A DNA stretch of 64,000 bases, taken from positions 11,553-75,552 of the forward strand of contig DHVZ01000073.1 in assembly GCA_002412925.1 (NCBI GenBank), written 5' to 3'. Source of the stretch: Anaerolineales bacterium UBA5195. GTDB taxonomy: Bacteria > Chloroflexota > Anaerolineae > Anaerolineales > Villigracilaceae. The notes below the pieces were generated by a model. That model saw only the letters and a program-made list of their open reading frames with translations. It searched no databases and was not told where the DNA came from. This document shows, one piece after another, positions 51,822 through 60,524 of the stretch. Made by a program: the position numbers and the translations under genes. Each line of letters starts with the position of its first letter. The first letter of the stretch is position 1.

Positions 51822-51884
51822 AGTGACAGTCACTTTGGCCCACTCCGCTATGCCACGGAGTGCTTCGCAAAAGTGACTGTCACT
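51822..51884. repeat. 63-bp two-tier palindromic repeat
   Basis: Outer arms AGTGACAGTCACTTT (51822-51836) and the exact complement (51870-51884) enclose inner arms CACTCCG/CGGAGTG (51841-51847, 51856-51862). It lies between tatD and the phosphohexomutase gene. It looks like a REP or miniature element; one arm itself is a palindrome (AGTGACAGTCACT). Confidence 0.8.
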
Positions 51885-51887
51885 GAA

Positions 51888-53309
51888 CTACTTGATCCCG
51901 GCCACTTTCAATCCATCCTGCAAAATCGCATCCACCCTATCTGCGTGCATGGTTTCGCAGTAGACGCGCAGGATCGGCTCGGTACCGCTGAAACGGATCA
52001 GCAGCCAGCCGCCATCCTCGAGTCTGAACAGGAAGCCGTCAATGGTGACCAGTTCGGTCACTTTCAGGCCGCCGAGGGTCAGAGGGCCTGCTTCCAGGAT
52101 GGTTTTTTCGCGGGCGGCGCGTTCACCGCTGAAAGGGCTGTCGATGCGCCCATAGAAATGCTCGCCAACCTTGTCGAATAACATCTGGAGCAGTTCGGTG
52201 GGTTTTTTGCCGGTGCGCACCATGAAATCGAGGAAATACAACCCGGCCAAGATGCCATCGCGCTCAGGCACATGCCCGCGGAAAGCATAGCCGCCGCTTT
52301 CCTCGCCGCCAATCAAGGCGTCGGTCTCGGTCATCTTGGGGGCGATATATTTAAAGCCTACACCGGTCTCATGAATGGGCACACCATACATTTTCCCGAG
52401 CTTGTTGAGCATGGTGGTGGTCGAGATGGTCTTGACGATCGGGCCGCGCAGCCCGCGCTGTTCGAGCAGGTAAAAAGCCATCAACCCATAGACGCGTAAC
52501 TGGTCAATAAAGTGACCGTTCTCATCGCCAATCCCCAGGCGGTCAGCATCGCCATCGGTGACAATCAGCACATCAGCATGGTTGTCGAGCGTGGCTTGCA
52601 GGCCTACATCCACATTCGGCTGGATGGGTTCGGGACGCTTCATCTCAGGGAAGCTTGGGTTACGAACATTATGGATTTCGATCACTTTGGTCTTGCCGCC
52701 GCCAATCAGGCGCGGGAACCAGCCTGCGCCGTTGCCCCACATGGCATCGGCCACCACCGTCAGCCCGGCGTCTTTGATGGGCTGCAAGTCGATCAGTTTC
52801 TGGAGGTGCTTGATATACGCGGGAGCCGGATCAAATTTGACGATCAGGCCCTGCTTCTCAGCAAGAGAGTAATCGATCTGCTTGACATTTTCGACAGAAT
52901 CGGGGATACCCGCCTCGATCAGTTTTAAGCCGTCTGGAGCGATTGCGCCACCGGTCTCGTTGCGAACCTTGAAACCGTTGTCCCCGGGCGGGTTGTGGCT
53001 GGCAGTAATGTTGACAGCCCCGCCAGCCTTTTGATCGACCACCGCAAAGGCAATCACCGGCGTTGGCGTCGCGCCATCTGTCAAGTAAACTTTCAAGCCA
53101 TTCCCGGCCAGCACTTCGGCCGTGGCGGCGGCAAAATTCTCGGAGCCAAAGCGCTTGTCGTAACCAACGACTACCCACTGCCCGGCTCGGCCCTGCGCAA
53201 GCATGTACGAGGCAAAACCCTGTGCCGCGCGGCGGACGTTATCGAAGGTGTATTCCTCAGCAATCACCCCGCGCCATCCATCTGTGCCAAATTTAATTTT
53301 AAAAGCCAT
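51888..53309 (-). CDS. Phosphoglucomutase/phosphomannomutase family protein
   Basis: A 473-residue alpha-D-phosphohexomutase. The phosphoserine loop is 'NITASHNPPGDNGFK', the metal loop 'VTDGDADRLGIGD', the sugar loop 'GGEESGGYAFRGH' and the phosphate loop in 'RFSGTEPILR'. It interconverts hexose 1- and 6-phosphates for wall or glycan precursors. The length and motifs are complete; which sugar it prefers is open. Confidence 0.95.
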   Translation of the reverse strand: MAFKIKFGTDGWRGVIAEEYTFDNVRRAAQGFASYMLAQGRAGQWVVVGYDKRFGSENFAAATAEVLAGNGLKVYLTDGATPTPVIAFAVVDQKAGGAVNITASHNPPGDNGFKVRNETGGAIAPDGLKLIEAGIPDSVENVKQIDYSLAEKQGLIVKFDPAPAYIKHLQKLIDLQPIKDAGLTVVADAMWGNGAGWFPRLIGGGKTKVIEIHNVRNPSFPEMKRPEPIQPNVDVGLQATLDNHADVLIVTDGDADRLGIGDENGHFIDQLRVYGLMAFYLLEQRGLRGPIVKTISTTTMLNKLGKMYGVPIHETGVGFKYIAPKMTETDALIGGEESGGYAFRGHVPERDGILAGLYFLDFMVRTGKKPTELLQMLFDKVGEHFYGRIDSPFSGERAAREKTILEAGPLTLGGLKVTELVTIDGFLFRLEDGGWLLIRFSGTEPILRVYCETMHADRVDAILQDGLKVAGIK

Positions 53310-53490
53310 GTTCTCTCCCAGATTCTAAGCTGACTTCGGCATTATATCAGCATCTGGCTTGTGAAGTCGAAGAGCCTCAATTCAATCAGAAAACAGGGTT
53401 TGCAAGTTTGTTGCTTGCAAAAAGTGAACGTTAACGGTATCCTACGAAGGCCGCATCACATTTTCATCCAACAACCGTGAGGAGCCAATC

Positions 53491-54189
53491 ATGTCCTATT
53501 TCGCAAAGAAAACTATCTGGATTTTTTGTATTCTGACGCTGCTTGCGCCTTTTAGCTCCGGGTTCACCACAACTTCGGGGCTTTCTGCTTCATCCGGAAA
53601 GCAGATTGTTCTTCTGCTTGATGACCAAACCCTCAAATTCACCTCGGTGAAAATCGAAGGCTATAATCAAAATTTTGAGTGGAAAACCTGGTCGAAGCAA
53701 GATGCGGCTGGTTTTAAAATGGCGTATACCAAGAATTGGTGGTGGGCTGAGAACTTTGTCCGCATCAACCTTGTCATCCAGGACAGCCAGACCAAACAAT
53801 CTTATACCAAAACCTGCCTGATTGACGTACTTGAACAACCCAAAGATTCGCCCAGAGTTGAGATCATGTACAACAGGTCGAGAGGCTGCATTGGCGGCAA
53901 TGCCGGGAATGCGCAAGATCCCATCCAGAAGGCAATCAAGCCGGTGCGCGATTCCTTTGCGACCGTGGCAAAATTCACGGCCGGTCTGCAGGCAGATTTC
54001 AAGCAGGATGTTTTTGAAAAGGTCTTTATGGAGACGCTTTACATTGAACTAAATGTGATCGGTTGTGTTGGTGGTGTGGCCCTGGCCTTTCAAACCGGCG
54101 GATATTCTTACGCCATTGCCAAGCCGATTGTCACAAAAGCCTGCTGGACGACCGGTGACAAAATGATGAAGCTCTTTGTCAAACCCTGA
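53491..54189 (+). CDS. Secreted hypothetical protein
   Basis: A 232-residue protein with a signal peptide (about 1-27, 'FCILTLLAPFSSGF'). The mature part has a beta-rich region ('KFTSVKIEGYNQNFEWKTWS') and a conserved-looking Cys in 'RGCIGGN'. A hydrophobic stretch near the end (about 185-205) may be a membrane segment. GAGGAG precedes the ATG. No family is recognised. Confidence 0.7.
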   Translation: MSYFAKKTIWIFCILTLLAPFSSGFTTTSGLSASSGKQIVLLLDDQTLKFTSVKIEGYNQNFEWKTWSKQDAAGFKMAYTKNWWWAENFVRINLVIQDSQTKQSYTKTCLIDVLEQPKDSPRVEIMYNRSRGCIGGNAGNAQDPIQKAIKPVRDSFATVAKFTAGLQADFKQDVFEKVFMETLYIELNVIGCVGGVALAFQTGGYSYAIAKPIVTKACWTTGDKMMKLFVKP

Positions 54190-54220
54190 GTCTCATCTCA
54201 AGACACTGATTTTGACAGGC

Positions 54221-54259
54221 GCGCAAACAGCCTCCCGTTTTCAGGGAGGCTGTTTGCGC
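54221..54259. terminator. Hairpin between convergent genes
   Basis: A perfect 16-bp stem (54221-54236 with 54244-54259) with a 7-nt loop. T runs are short, but the position between convergent genes supports termination in both directions. Confidence 0.75.
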
Positions 54260-54279
54260 AAAAGCAACAAGGGATCTTT

Positions 54280-54483
54280 TTATACCGCGGCAAGCGCGCG
54301 CAGCAAGCTGCCGACACCAAACCACTCGTCGCCATTGGTCCAGAGCAAATAGCCCAGTCCGCCGCAAACGGAACAGCAGCAGCAGAGCAGCAGCAAAACC
54401 ACAACAATGATGATCATCGTTCGGTTGCTCTTCGGTTCAGCAGCTTGGGATTGTGATTCAAAGCCAGGGGTCGGGGTTTCCAT
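54280..54483 (-). CDS. 67-residue single-pass Cys-rich membrane protein
   Basis: It starts at ATG 54483 with GGAGAAAC upstream. A short Ser/Gln-rich N-terminus is followed by one membrane helix containing four consecutive Cys (LLLLCCCCSVCGG) and a small tail. It follows the DUF4126 gene by 26 bp. Function unknown; the Cys run may be acylated. Confidence 0.6.
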   Translation of the reverse strand: METPTPGFESQSQAAEPKSNRTMIIIVVVLLLLCCCCSVCGGLGYLLWTNGDEWFGVGSLLRALAAV

Positions 54484-54509
54484 AATGTTTCTCCTCCAAT
54501 TAGGATGAA

Positions 54510-55073
54510 TTAGACGCGCGCATTTGAACGCCGCCACAGCCACCAGATAATGAAGGCTGTAAAGCTGACGAACATGCAGGCGACAATGACCGGAACAATC
54601 ACCGCCAGAATGGACATAACGGTGGAGATGACATCTTCGGCGATGCTGGCTGGAATGTTGCCCGCGCCACCCGTGGTGGCCGTGACTGCCGGGCGAAAGA
54701 GACCGGCTTTCGCCACATGGACACTGCCCGCAATCAACAAACCGCAAGCCAGCGAAAGCACCGGGCTGACGTCGGTCAGCACCTTGGCCGAGGCGGCAAA
54801 GACGATGGCCCCGGCCACCGGGCGGATAAAGGTCTGGAGCAGGTCGTTGATATGATTAACAGCCGGAACTTTATCGGCCAGGAACTCGATAATGATTAAC
54901 ACCCCCAACAGGATAATGATCCAGGGGTTGGCGAGCAGATCATAAGGGGTACTCAGTTTGAACCAGTCAGTATAATGGGCGATGACCGCAATGGTAAAGA
55001 GCGGGATGTAAGCATTCAGCCCGGCGCTGGCCGAGAGACCAAAGGCAGAAAAAATACCCAGCAGAAGTTCCAT
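54510..55073 (-). CDS. DUF4126 membrane protein
   Basis: A 187-residue inner-membrane protein with four to five helices and the DUF4126 pattern 'GLSASAGLNAYIPLF', 'NHINDLLQTFIRPVAGAI' and 'AKAGLFRPAVTATTGG'. The start at ATG 55073 lies 6 bp after TATAAT (55080-55085), with TAAACA (55103-55108) 17 bp further, so its mRNA is predicted to be leaderless. It is downstream of the DUF2085 membrane protein. Function unknown. Confidence 0.85.
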   Translation of the reverse strand: MELLLGIFSAFGLSASAGLNAYIPLFTIAVIAHYTDWFKLSTPYDLLANPWIIILLGVLIIIEFLADKVPAVNHINDLLQTFIRPVAGAIVFAASAKVLTDVSPVLSLACGLLIAGSVHVAKAGLFRPAVTATTGGAGNIPASIAEDVISTVMSILAVIVPVIVACMFVSFTAFIIWWLWRRSNARV

Positions 55074-55105
55074 GTAAAAATTATACTCCCAAATCTGAGG
55101 CGTGT

Positions 55106-55942
55106 TTAGCCCAGCGGAAATCCGCCCCAGGTGCGAGTCAGCCAGAAACGGAAGACGTCGATCAGCGTGATCTGGAGCAGGGCAATCGTCAACCCGGCCA
55201 GGATCGGCAGCCAGGCCTGGCCCAGGGTCAGGTAGGTGTTTTCCTGGCGCATGAGCATCGTCCACAACATGCCGTAAACCAGTGTAAGCAGGAGCAGGAC
55301 GCCGCCAGCGCTGATCAGGGCTGCCGGGTAGAGCACCAGCGGCCATTCAGGCAGAATCAGGAGATTGAGCAACCCGGTCAGGGCAACCAGTAGCCCGAAA
55401 TCGCGGGGCTTGCCCAAAACCGGCTGGTTGTCCCAATCTTTCCAGAACGTCTGGTTCAAGGAGACAAAAATCGCGACCGCCATCCCCAGGCCAACCCCGG
55501 AACCCGTGAACAGGCGCAGGGTCTGGTTGGGTGCGTAGAGGTTCGGGATGAAATCCAGCCGTCCGCCATAAGTGGTTTTCATCAGGAATAAATAAGAATT
55601 GCCCCCATCCACGGCAAAAGCCAGCCCAAACAAGATCAGGATGGCGATGACCCATTTGGGCGGCGTCCCCGCGCTGCGGTGGGCAGTCAGGCTCAGGAAG
55701 ACGAACCCCAAGACCGCCCCCAGATACATCCCTGAGCAGCGCGCGCAGAGCGGCAGTTGGTACCCATTGGCATGGAAAGAGCGGGCGTCAAGCCGGTGGC
55801 AGACAGCATAACCGATGGCATCGGCTTTGCTCAAAATACCCGGCGGAGCAATGTAGAGAAAAGCGGCCACAATTGCAAGCGCGGCGAGCGGCACGAGCCA
55901 GTTGGAAAGTTTTTGTGCAGCTGAGAGCAGGCGATTTCGCAT
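55106..55942 (-). CDS. DUF2085 membrane protein
   Basis: A 278-residue membrane protein with six or seven helices. It carries the DUF2085 signature 'AVCHRLDARSF...LCARCSGMYLG' (Cys-His and CxxC), which suggests metal binding near the membrane face. It is in a row with the DUF4126 gene. Function unknown. Confidence 0.88.
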   Translation of the reverse strand: MRNRLLSAAQKLSNWLVPLAALAIVAAFLYIAPPGILSKADAIGYAVCHRLDARSFHANGYQLPLCARCSGMYLGAVLGFVFLSLTAHRSAGTPPKWVIAILILFGLAFAVDGGNSYLFLMKTTYGGRLDFIPNLYAPNQTLRLFTGSGVGLGMAVAIFVSLNQTFWKDWDNQPVLGKPRDFGLLVALTGLLNLLILPEWPLVLYPAALISAGGVLLLLTLVYGMLWTMLMRQENTYLTLGQAWLPILAGLTIALLQITLIDVFRFWLTRTWGGFPLG

Positions 55943-56016
55943 TGGCTCATTATATGGAAAAGCGCTTCGAAAGGCAAGCGCGGGAATTTTGGAGTATGAT
56001 ATTAATTGGAGGCTTC

Positions 56017-57204
56017 ATGAAGTCTGGCTGGATTGTACTTTCCTTGGGTTTTTTCCTGACCGCCTGCGCGGCTACCGGGCCGGCAGCACCTTCTGCCACC
56101 GCAGCGCCAAGCCGGACGTTGACCCCGCTTGTGACCGTCACCTTGACTGCAACGGTGACACCCTCCCCGACTCCGACCGCCTCGCCCACACCCGGCTATC
56201 CCACTGACGGTTATGGCCCGTCGAACTTCCCCGTAAACATCAACCCCCTGACAGGGCTGAAGGTGGAAAATCCATCCATTTTGGACCGGCGGCCGATGAT
56301 TATCAAAATAGCCAACCTGCCGCGCGATTACCGTCCGCAGTGGGGACTTTCGAAAGCTGACCAGGTTTTTGAATATTACATCGAGGAGGGCACCACCCGT
56401 TTCGCCGCAGTTTTCCTGGGGCAGGATGCCAGCCTGGTTGGCCCGATCCGTTCAGGGCGCTTCTTCGACAACCACCTGATCGCCATGTACAAAGCCAATT
56501 TCGCCTTTGGGTCTGCCGATTACCGCGTGCGGAATTTGTTATACAACGAGTCTTATGCCGACCGGCTGGTGGTTGAATCGTTCTGCCCGCCAATGTGCCG
56601 CTATCAACCCGATAGTCTCAACTATTTAATGACCAGTACTGTGGACTTAACCTCTTATATCAACAATCGCCGGGTGGCTGGCGGCAATGGGAGACAAAAC
56701 CTGGAGGGTCTCTGGTTCAATCGCTTGACCCCACCGGAGGGCAAACCCGTCAGCCGCGTTTTTGTGCGGTATTCCGCTGCCATCTACAACCGTTGGGATT
56801 ATGAGCCTGGGAGCGGCAAGTATTATCGTTTCTCAGATCTTGAAAACGACTTCGAGAATGGGAAAAACGAGGTCTATCAACCCTTGACTGACCGCCTGAC
56901 AGATGAGCCGATCAGTGCCGACAATCTGGTTGTGCTGTTTGTGCCACACGCCTACATTCTGCGCGACCCCGAAATTGTGGATATTATCGTTTCCGGACCC
57001 GGGAAAGCCAATTTGTTCCGCGACGGCCAGGCGTTTGAGCTGCGCTGGTTCCGGAATGCCAAAGACCAGATTTTGACCCTGGCTGGAAAGGACGGAGAGT
57101 CTTTCCCGCTCAAACCGGGAAATACATGGTTTGAAGTTATGGGCACATCGACCAAGCTGGAAAACACGGGGGTAGATTGGCGCTTTACATTCAAAATCCC
57201 TTAG
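56017..57204 (+). CDS. DUF3048 (YerB-like) lipoprotein
   Basis: A 395-residue lipoprotein (ATG 56017, TTGGAGG upstream; lipobox LTAC), a Thr/Pro linker and the DUF3048 domain with 'NPLTGL', 'VGPIRSGRFFDNHL', 'RVFVRYS' and 'GNTWFEV' segments. Bacillus YerB belongs to the same family. It is predicted to be outside the membrane, function unknown. It is divergent from the DUF2085 gene. Confidence 0.9.
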   Translation: MKSGWIVLSLGFFLTACAATGPAAPSATAAPSRTLTPLVTVTLTATVTPSPTPTASPTPGYPTDGYGPSNFPVNINPLTGLKVENPSILDRRPMIIKIANLPRDYRPQWGLSKADQVFEYYIEEGTTRFAAVFLGQDASLVGPIRSGRFFDNHLIAMYKANFAFGSADYRVRNLLYNESYADRLVVESFCPPMCRYQPDSLNYLMTSTVDLTSYINNRRVAGGNGRQNLEGLWFNRLTPPEGKPVSRVFVRYSAAIYNRWDYEPGSGKYYRFSDLENDFENGKNEVYQPLTDRLTDEPISADNLVVLFVPHAYILRDPEIVDIIVSGPGKANLFRDGQAFELRWFRNAKDQILTLAGKDGESFPLKPGNTWFEVMGTSTKLENTGVDWRFTFKIP

Positions 57205-57216
57205 CAAAGCGCGGAA

Positions 57217-58317
57217 CTACACTTTTCCAAAATCCGCCGGGTTGGAGGCAGGCCGTCCAGCCATGCCAAACAGCCACAAGAGAATGGAATTTGGCTGGAT
57301 GAAAACGATGTAGGTGAAGACGGGGATGAGAATCGCGAATGGAAAAGCGATCAAGTAGCCGTAAATGCTCTCACCCATCAGCGCGGCGAGTTTGCGTCCC
57401 AGGTGAAACTGCACGGGGGAATGAAAAATGAGCACAATCAGGGATATTTTTCCATAATACTGGAAAGCTCTCGAGGCCCAGCCGCCCCATTTCTCAATCC
57501 ATTGCGAAAGCGACATCACGAACACAATCCCGGCCAGCGCCTCAAGCGTGTTAAAAACCGGCGACTCGTAGACACGAAAGTTCAGGCCGAGGGTGGCAGG
57601 AAAAGCCAGATTCAGGGCAAGCATGATGACTCCAGAGACGACCAGCACCCAGAGCGGCGAGAAAACTTCCATGGGAATGCGGTTGTAGACTTCGCGCCCC
57701 AGGAGAAAGAAAAATCCACAGACCAGCACAAGATCGAGGCTGAAAGGCAAACCATTGAGTTCCAGGTTGCGTCCGAAAAGCGCCAGCCTCAAAGGCATGA
57801 ACCAGTTGATGGTCAGGATGCCCACTGCCAGCGTCAGCAGGAGACCGAGAAACATCGTCCAGGCCGGGAGGCGCTTGAAAATGATATAAAAACCAAAGGC
57901 GAACAGGTTGATGGCAAACAAGATCGGCAGGAACCAGATCTGGCTCCAGTACAGCTCCAGGTAGTATGAATTTCCATAGAGGGCTTTCGCAATCCTGACG
58001 AGAGCGGTGGACAATCCCAGGGCCTTGTCATAAAACACCGAGACGAAATAAACCAGGAAAACAGTGAACAGGTAAGGCTTGAGCAGGGAATCAAAGCGCC
58101 GCTTGAGCAGGTCCAGGAAACGGATCTCCGGTCTAAAGAACACGCCCGAGAGAAAGAAAAAGAGCGGCATGTGGAAGGAATAAATCAGCCTGCCTAGAAA
58201 GAGCACCGCCGAATTCTGCACATGGTAATTGGCCTCGGCCAGCGTGTGCCCCAATACCACCAGCAGGATGCCAATCCCGCGAGCAATGTCGATGTAGGCA
58301 AGCCTGTTTTTGGTCAT
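57217..58317 (-). CDS. Acyltransferase family 3 membrane protein
   Basis: A 366-residue protein with about ten membrane helices. The N-terminal motif 'LAYIDIARGIGILLVVLGHT' includes the active-site His, and 'FHMPLFFFLSGVFF' is the second family signature. These enzymes O-acetylate or acylate surface sugars and exopolysaccharides. It follows the SMP-30 gene by 21 bp. Confidence 0.92.
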   Translation of the reverse strand: MTKNRLAYIDIARGIGILLVVLGHTLAEANYHVQNSAVLFLGRLIYSFHMPLFFFLSGVFFRPEIRFLDLLKRRFDSLLKPYLFTVFLVYFVSVFYDKALGLSTALVRIAKALYGNSYYLELYWSQIWFLPILFAINLFAFGFYIIFKRLPAWTMFLGLLLTLAVGILTINWFMPLRLALFGRNLELNGLPFSLDLVLVCGFFFLLGREVYNRIPMEVFSPLWVLVVSGVIMLALNLAFPATLGLNFRVYESPVFNTLEALAGIVFVMSLSQWIEKWGGWASRAFQYYGKISLIVLIFHSPVQFHLGRKLAALMGESIYGYLIAFPFAILIPVFTYIVFIQPNSILLWLFGMAGRPASNPADFGKV

Positions 58318-58338
58318 ACACTTCTCCGGTAAGAGAAT

Positions 58339-59247
58339 TTACTCGCCAAACACAAACGTCGGCAGGCCGGTGACATCTGTCTGGAGGCGGAACAGGGCTC
58401 CCGAGGCCGGGTAGGCTTCCAAATCGGCTGCGCTCAAGCCTTTGCGGGCCGAGGTGACGTAGAGTTCGTTTTGTTCCGGGCCTCCAAAGGCGCACGAGGT
58501 GACATTTTTGGCCGGGATGGGAATTTTTTCGACAAGCGCACCGGTGGCCGGATTCCAAACCGTCAGCGCCGCCCCGCCCCAGAGCGCCACCCAAAGGTTC
58601 CCAGCGTAATCGGAAGTCATCCCATCTGGCCAGCCCAACTTGGCGGGGATTTTTACGGCCACACGCGGGTTGGCAATCCCGCCACTGCGCAGATCGTAAT
58701 CAAAAGCCAGCACTTTGCGCGTGGGCGTATCAATGTAATAGAAGGTTTTATGATCCGGTGACCAGGCCAGCCCATTCGAAATCCGCACACCGGTCAGCAG
58801 GGTTTTGAGGGAACCATTCGGGCTGAGGGAATAGAGTGAGCCGCTGGCATCCACTTCAGCGTTGTCCATCGTCCCGGCCAGGAAACGCCCATCGGGGCCG
58901 CATTTGCCGTCGTTGAAGCGATTCCCGAGCCTGTCACGCTCCGGGTTGGACAGGAAATCCAACCTGGCAGATGGAAGATCCGAAAGGCCACCCTGGGCAT
59001 CCAGGCGCAGGACAGCCAGCCCATCCTTCAGCCCGAGGATGAGGTTCCCGTCCACTGCGGGGGCGACACAACCAAGCGGCTGGCCCAGGTTAATGACCTC
59101 ATCCTGGCCGTTTTGGGGGTCGAAAATGTGCAAAAGGCCGTCCAGGATATCCACCCAGTAGAGCCGCTGTCGGGCAGAATCCCAGGCCGGGCCTTCCCCA
59201 AGGAAAGCCCGGGCCTCGACCAGAAGTTGAGGGGCGGAGAGTTTCAT
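58339..59247 (-). CDS. SMP-30/gluconolactonase family protein
   Basis: A 302-residue six-bladed beta-propeller with metal residues in 'LGEGPAWDS' (Glu), 'RISNGLAWSPDH' (Asn) and 'WPDGMTSDYAG' (Asp). These enzymes hydrolyse sugar lactones such as gluconolactone. ATG 59247 overlaps the stop of corA (ATGA), so the two are coupled, an unusual pairing. Confidence 0.92.
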   Translation of the reverse strand: MKLSAPQLLVEARAFLGEGPAWDSARQRLYWVDILDGLLHIFDPQNGQDEVINLGQPLGCVAPAVDGNLILGLKDGLAVLRLDAQGGLSDLPSARLDFLSNPERDRLGNRFNDGKCGPDGRFLAGTMDNAEVDASGSLYSLSPNGSLKTLLTGVRISNGLAWSPDHKTFYYIDTPTRKVLAFDYDLRSGGIANPRVAVKIPAKLGWPDGMTSDYAGNLWVALWGGAALTVWNPATGALVEKIPIPAKNVTSCAFGGPEQNELYVTSARKGLSAADLEAYPASGALFRLQTDVTGLPTFVFGE

Positions 59248-60176
59248 GAAAGCCAATCGCGTTTGTAGAAAATGTAAATGGCAATGGCAGTTAGCGTTAC
59301 TGAAACCCCAAGCACAAACAGGAACGCCAAGGGTTGGCCTTCACCTGGCAGACTGACGTTCATCCCATAAAAGGACGCGACGATGGTCGGCATGTTGAGC
59401 GCAATGGTGAGAGCCGCCAGGATTTTCATGACGCCGTTCAGATTGTTCGAGATGATACTGGCAAAGGCATCCATCAGGCCCGACAGGATTTCGGTGGCGA
59501 TTTTAACCATTTGAATGGCCTGCTGGTTTTCGGTCAGCACGTCTTCGAGCAAGTCTGTATCTTCTTCGTACTGGGTGAACATTTGCATGCGCTGCAAGCG
59601 TTCCATCATCAATTCATTGGAACGCAAGGCTGTGGAAAAGTAAGTCAGGCACTTCTGGTATTTGAGCAGTTCGAGCACTTCGCGGTTGCGGGTTGATTTC
59701 TCTAGGCGATCTTCAATCGCCTCAGTGGTTTTATTAATTTGTCGCAGCAGGGCCAGATAGCGGTTGGCGGTTTCGAGCATGAGATAAAGCGCAAAACGAT
59801 ATCGTTTGGCGGTTTTCAAACCGCGATATTTGCCATTGTGCAAGATGCGGAGGACTTCATTTTCCTGTTTGCAAATGGTCACAACGCAGTTATTCAAGAG
59901 CAGGATGCCGACCGGCATGGTGCTATAGGGGATATCGGCCTCGGGGCCGTTTTCAAACGGGATGCGCAGCAAGATAAAGGTGTAATCATCGTCCCGTTCG
60001 GCGCGAGCCATTTCATCGATATCAAGCGAGTATTGTACATAATCCGGGTGAACGCCCCACTCTTCGAGCTGGCTGATTTCCTGCGGTGTGGGATCGACGA
60101 CATCGACCCAGCACCCGTTGATGAATTCTTCCACGCATTTCAGGCCCTGCTCAGTGTTCTTAAAAATTGTCAACAT
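59244..60176 (-). CDS. corA: CorA-family magnesium transporter
   Basis: A 310-residue protein. A large cytoplasmic alpha/beta funnel domain and long helix (about 1-245) precede two C-terminal membrane helices separated by the selectivity motif 'YGMNVSLPGEGQ'. It forms a pentameric channel for Mg2+ or Co2+. AAGGAG lies just before the ATG. A 34-codon ORF with a perfect ribosome site precedes it in the same direction. Confidence 0.95.
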   Translation of the reverse strand: MLTIFKNTEQGLKCVEEFINGCWVDVVDPTPQEISQLEEWGVHPDYVQYSLDIDEMARAERDDDYTFILLRIPFENGPEADIPYSTMPVGILLLNNCVVTICKQENEVLRILHNGKYRGLKTAKRYRFALYLMLETANRYLALLRQINKTTEAIEDRLEKSTRNREVLELLKYQKCLTYFSTALRSNELMMERLQRMQMFTQYEEDTDLLEDVLTENQQAIQMVKIATEILSGLMDAFASIISNNLNGVMKILAALTIALNMPTIVASFYGMNVSLPGEGQPLAFLFVLGVSVTLTAIAIYIFYKRDWLS

Positions 60177-60195
60177 AAGCGCTTCTCCTTATTTT

Positions 60196-60300
60196 CTATG
60201 TTGAGGGAGGGCGCTTCGAGGCGCCCGTCGTTAAATCAGCTTCGCCAGCACTGGGAGGCTGGCTGTCTGCAGAGCCTGATCGGTCGCCTTCTTTAGACAT
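60196..60300 (-). CDS. 34-residue ORF upstream of corA, possible leader peptide
   Basis: The start codon at 60300 follows AAAGGAGGAAAAG, the strongest ribosome site near it. The frame has two Pro-Pro pairs ('SQPPSAGEA', 'KRPPST') and ends 19 bp before corA. Proline-rich short leaders control mgtA in enteric bacteria; a similar role for corA here is a guess. It may also be a small hydrophilic protein. Confidence 0.5.
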   Translation of the reverse strand: MSKEGDRSGSADSQPPSAGEADLTTGASKRPPST

Positions 60301-60449
60301 CGTCTTTTCCTCCTTTCCAAGATTTTTCATGACCCTTCAATTTTACGACTTAACAGACGAAGTCACAACCTTATGGTTACCCTTCAATTTTGAAATTTTT
60401 CGCCGCAGCCTGTCTCCCCGACCCAGAGGCAAAAAGGCCAGATTGACCA

Positions 60450-60478
60450 TTGACATTTCAGAACATTTGTTCTATTAT
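60450..60478 (+). promoter_or_regulatory. Promoter with SOS-box-like operator
   Basis: TTGACA (60450-60455), 17 bp, TATTAT (60473-60478). The spacer ends in GAACATTTGTTC (60461-60472), which fits the Gram-positive-type LexA site GAAC-N4-GTTC. A protein bound there would fully occlude the promoter. Confidence 0.65.
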
Positions 60479-60524
60479 GATGTCAGCGTTTCTTCTTTCG
60501 TTTGGAAAGTTCAAGGAGCAAGAC

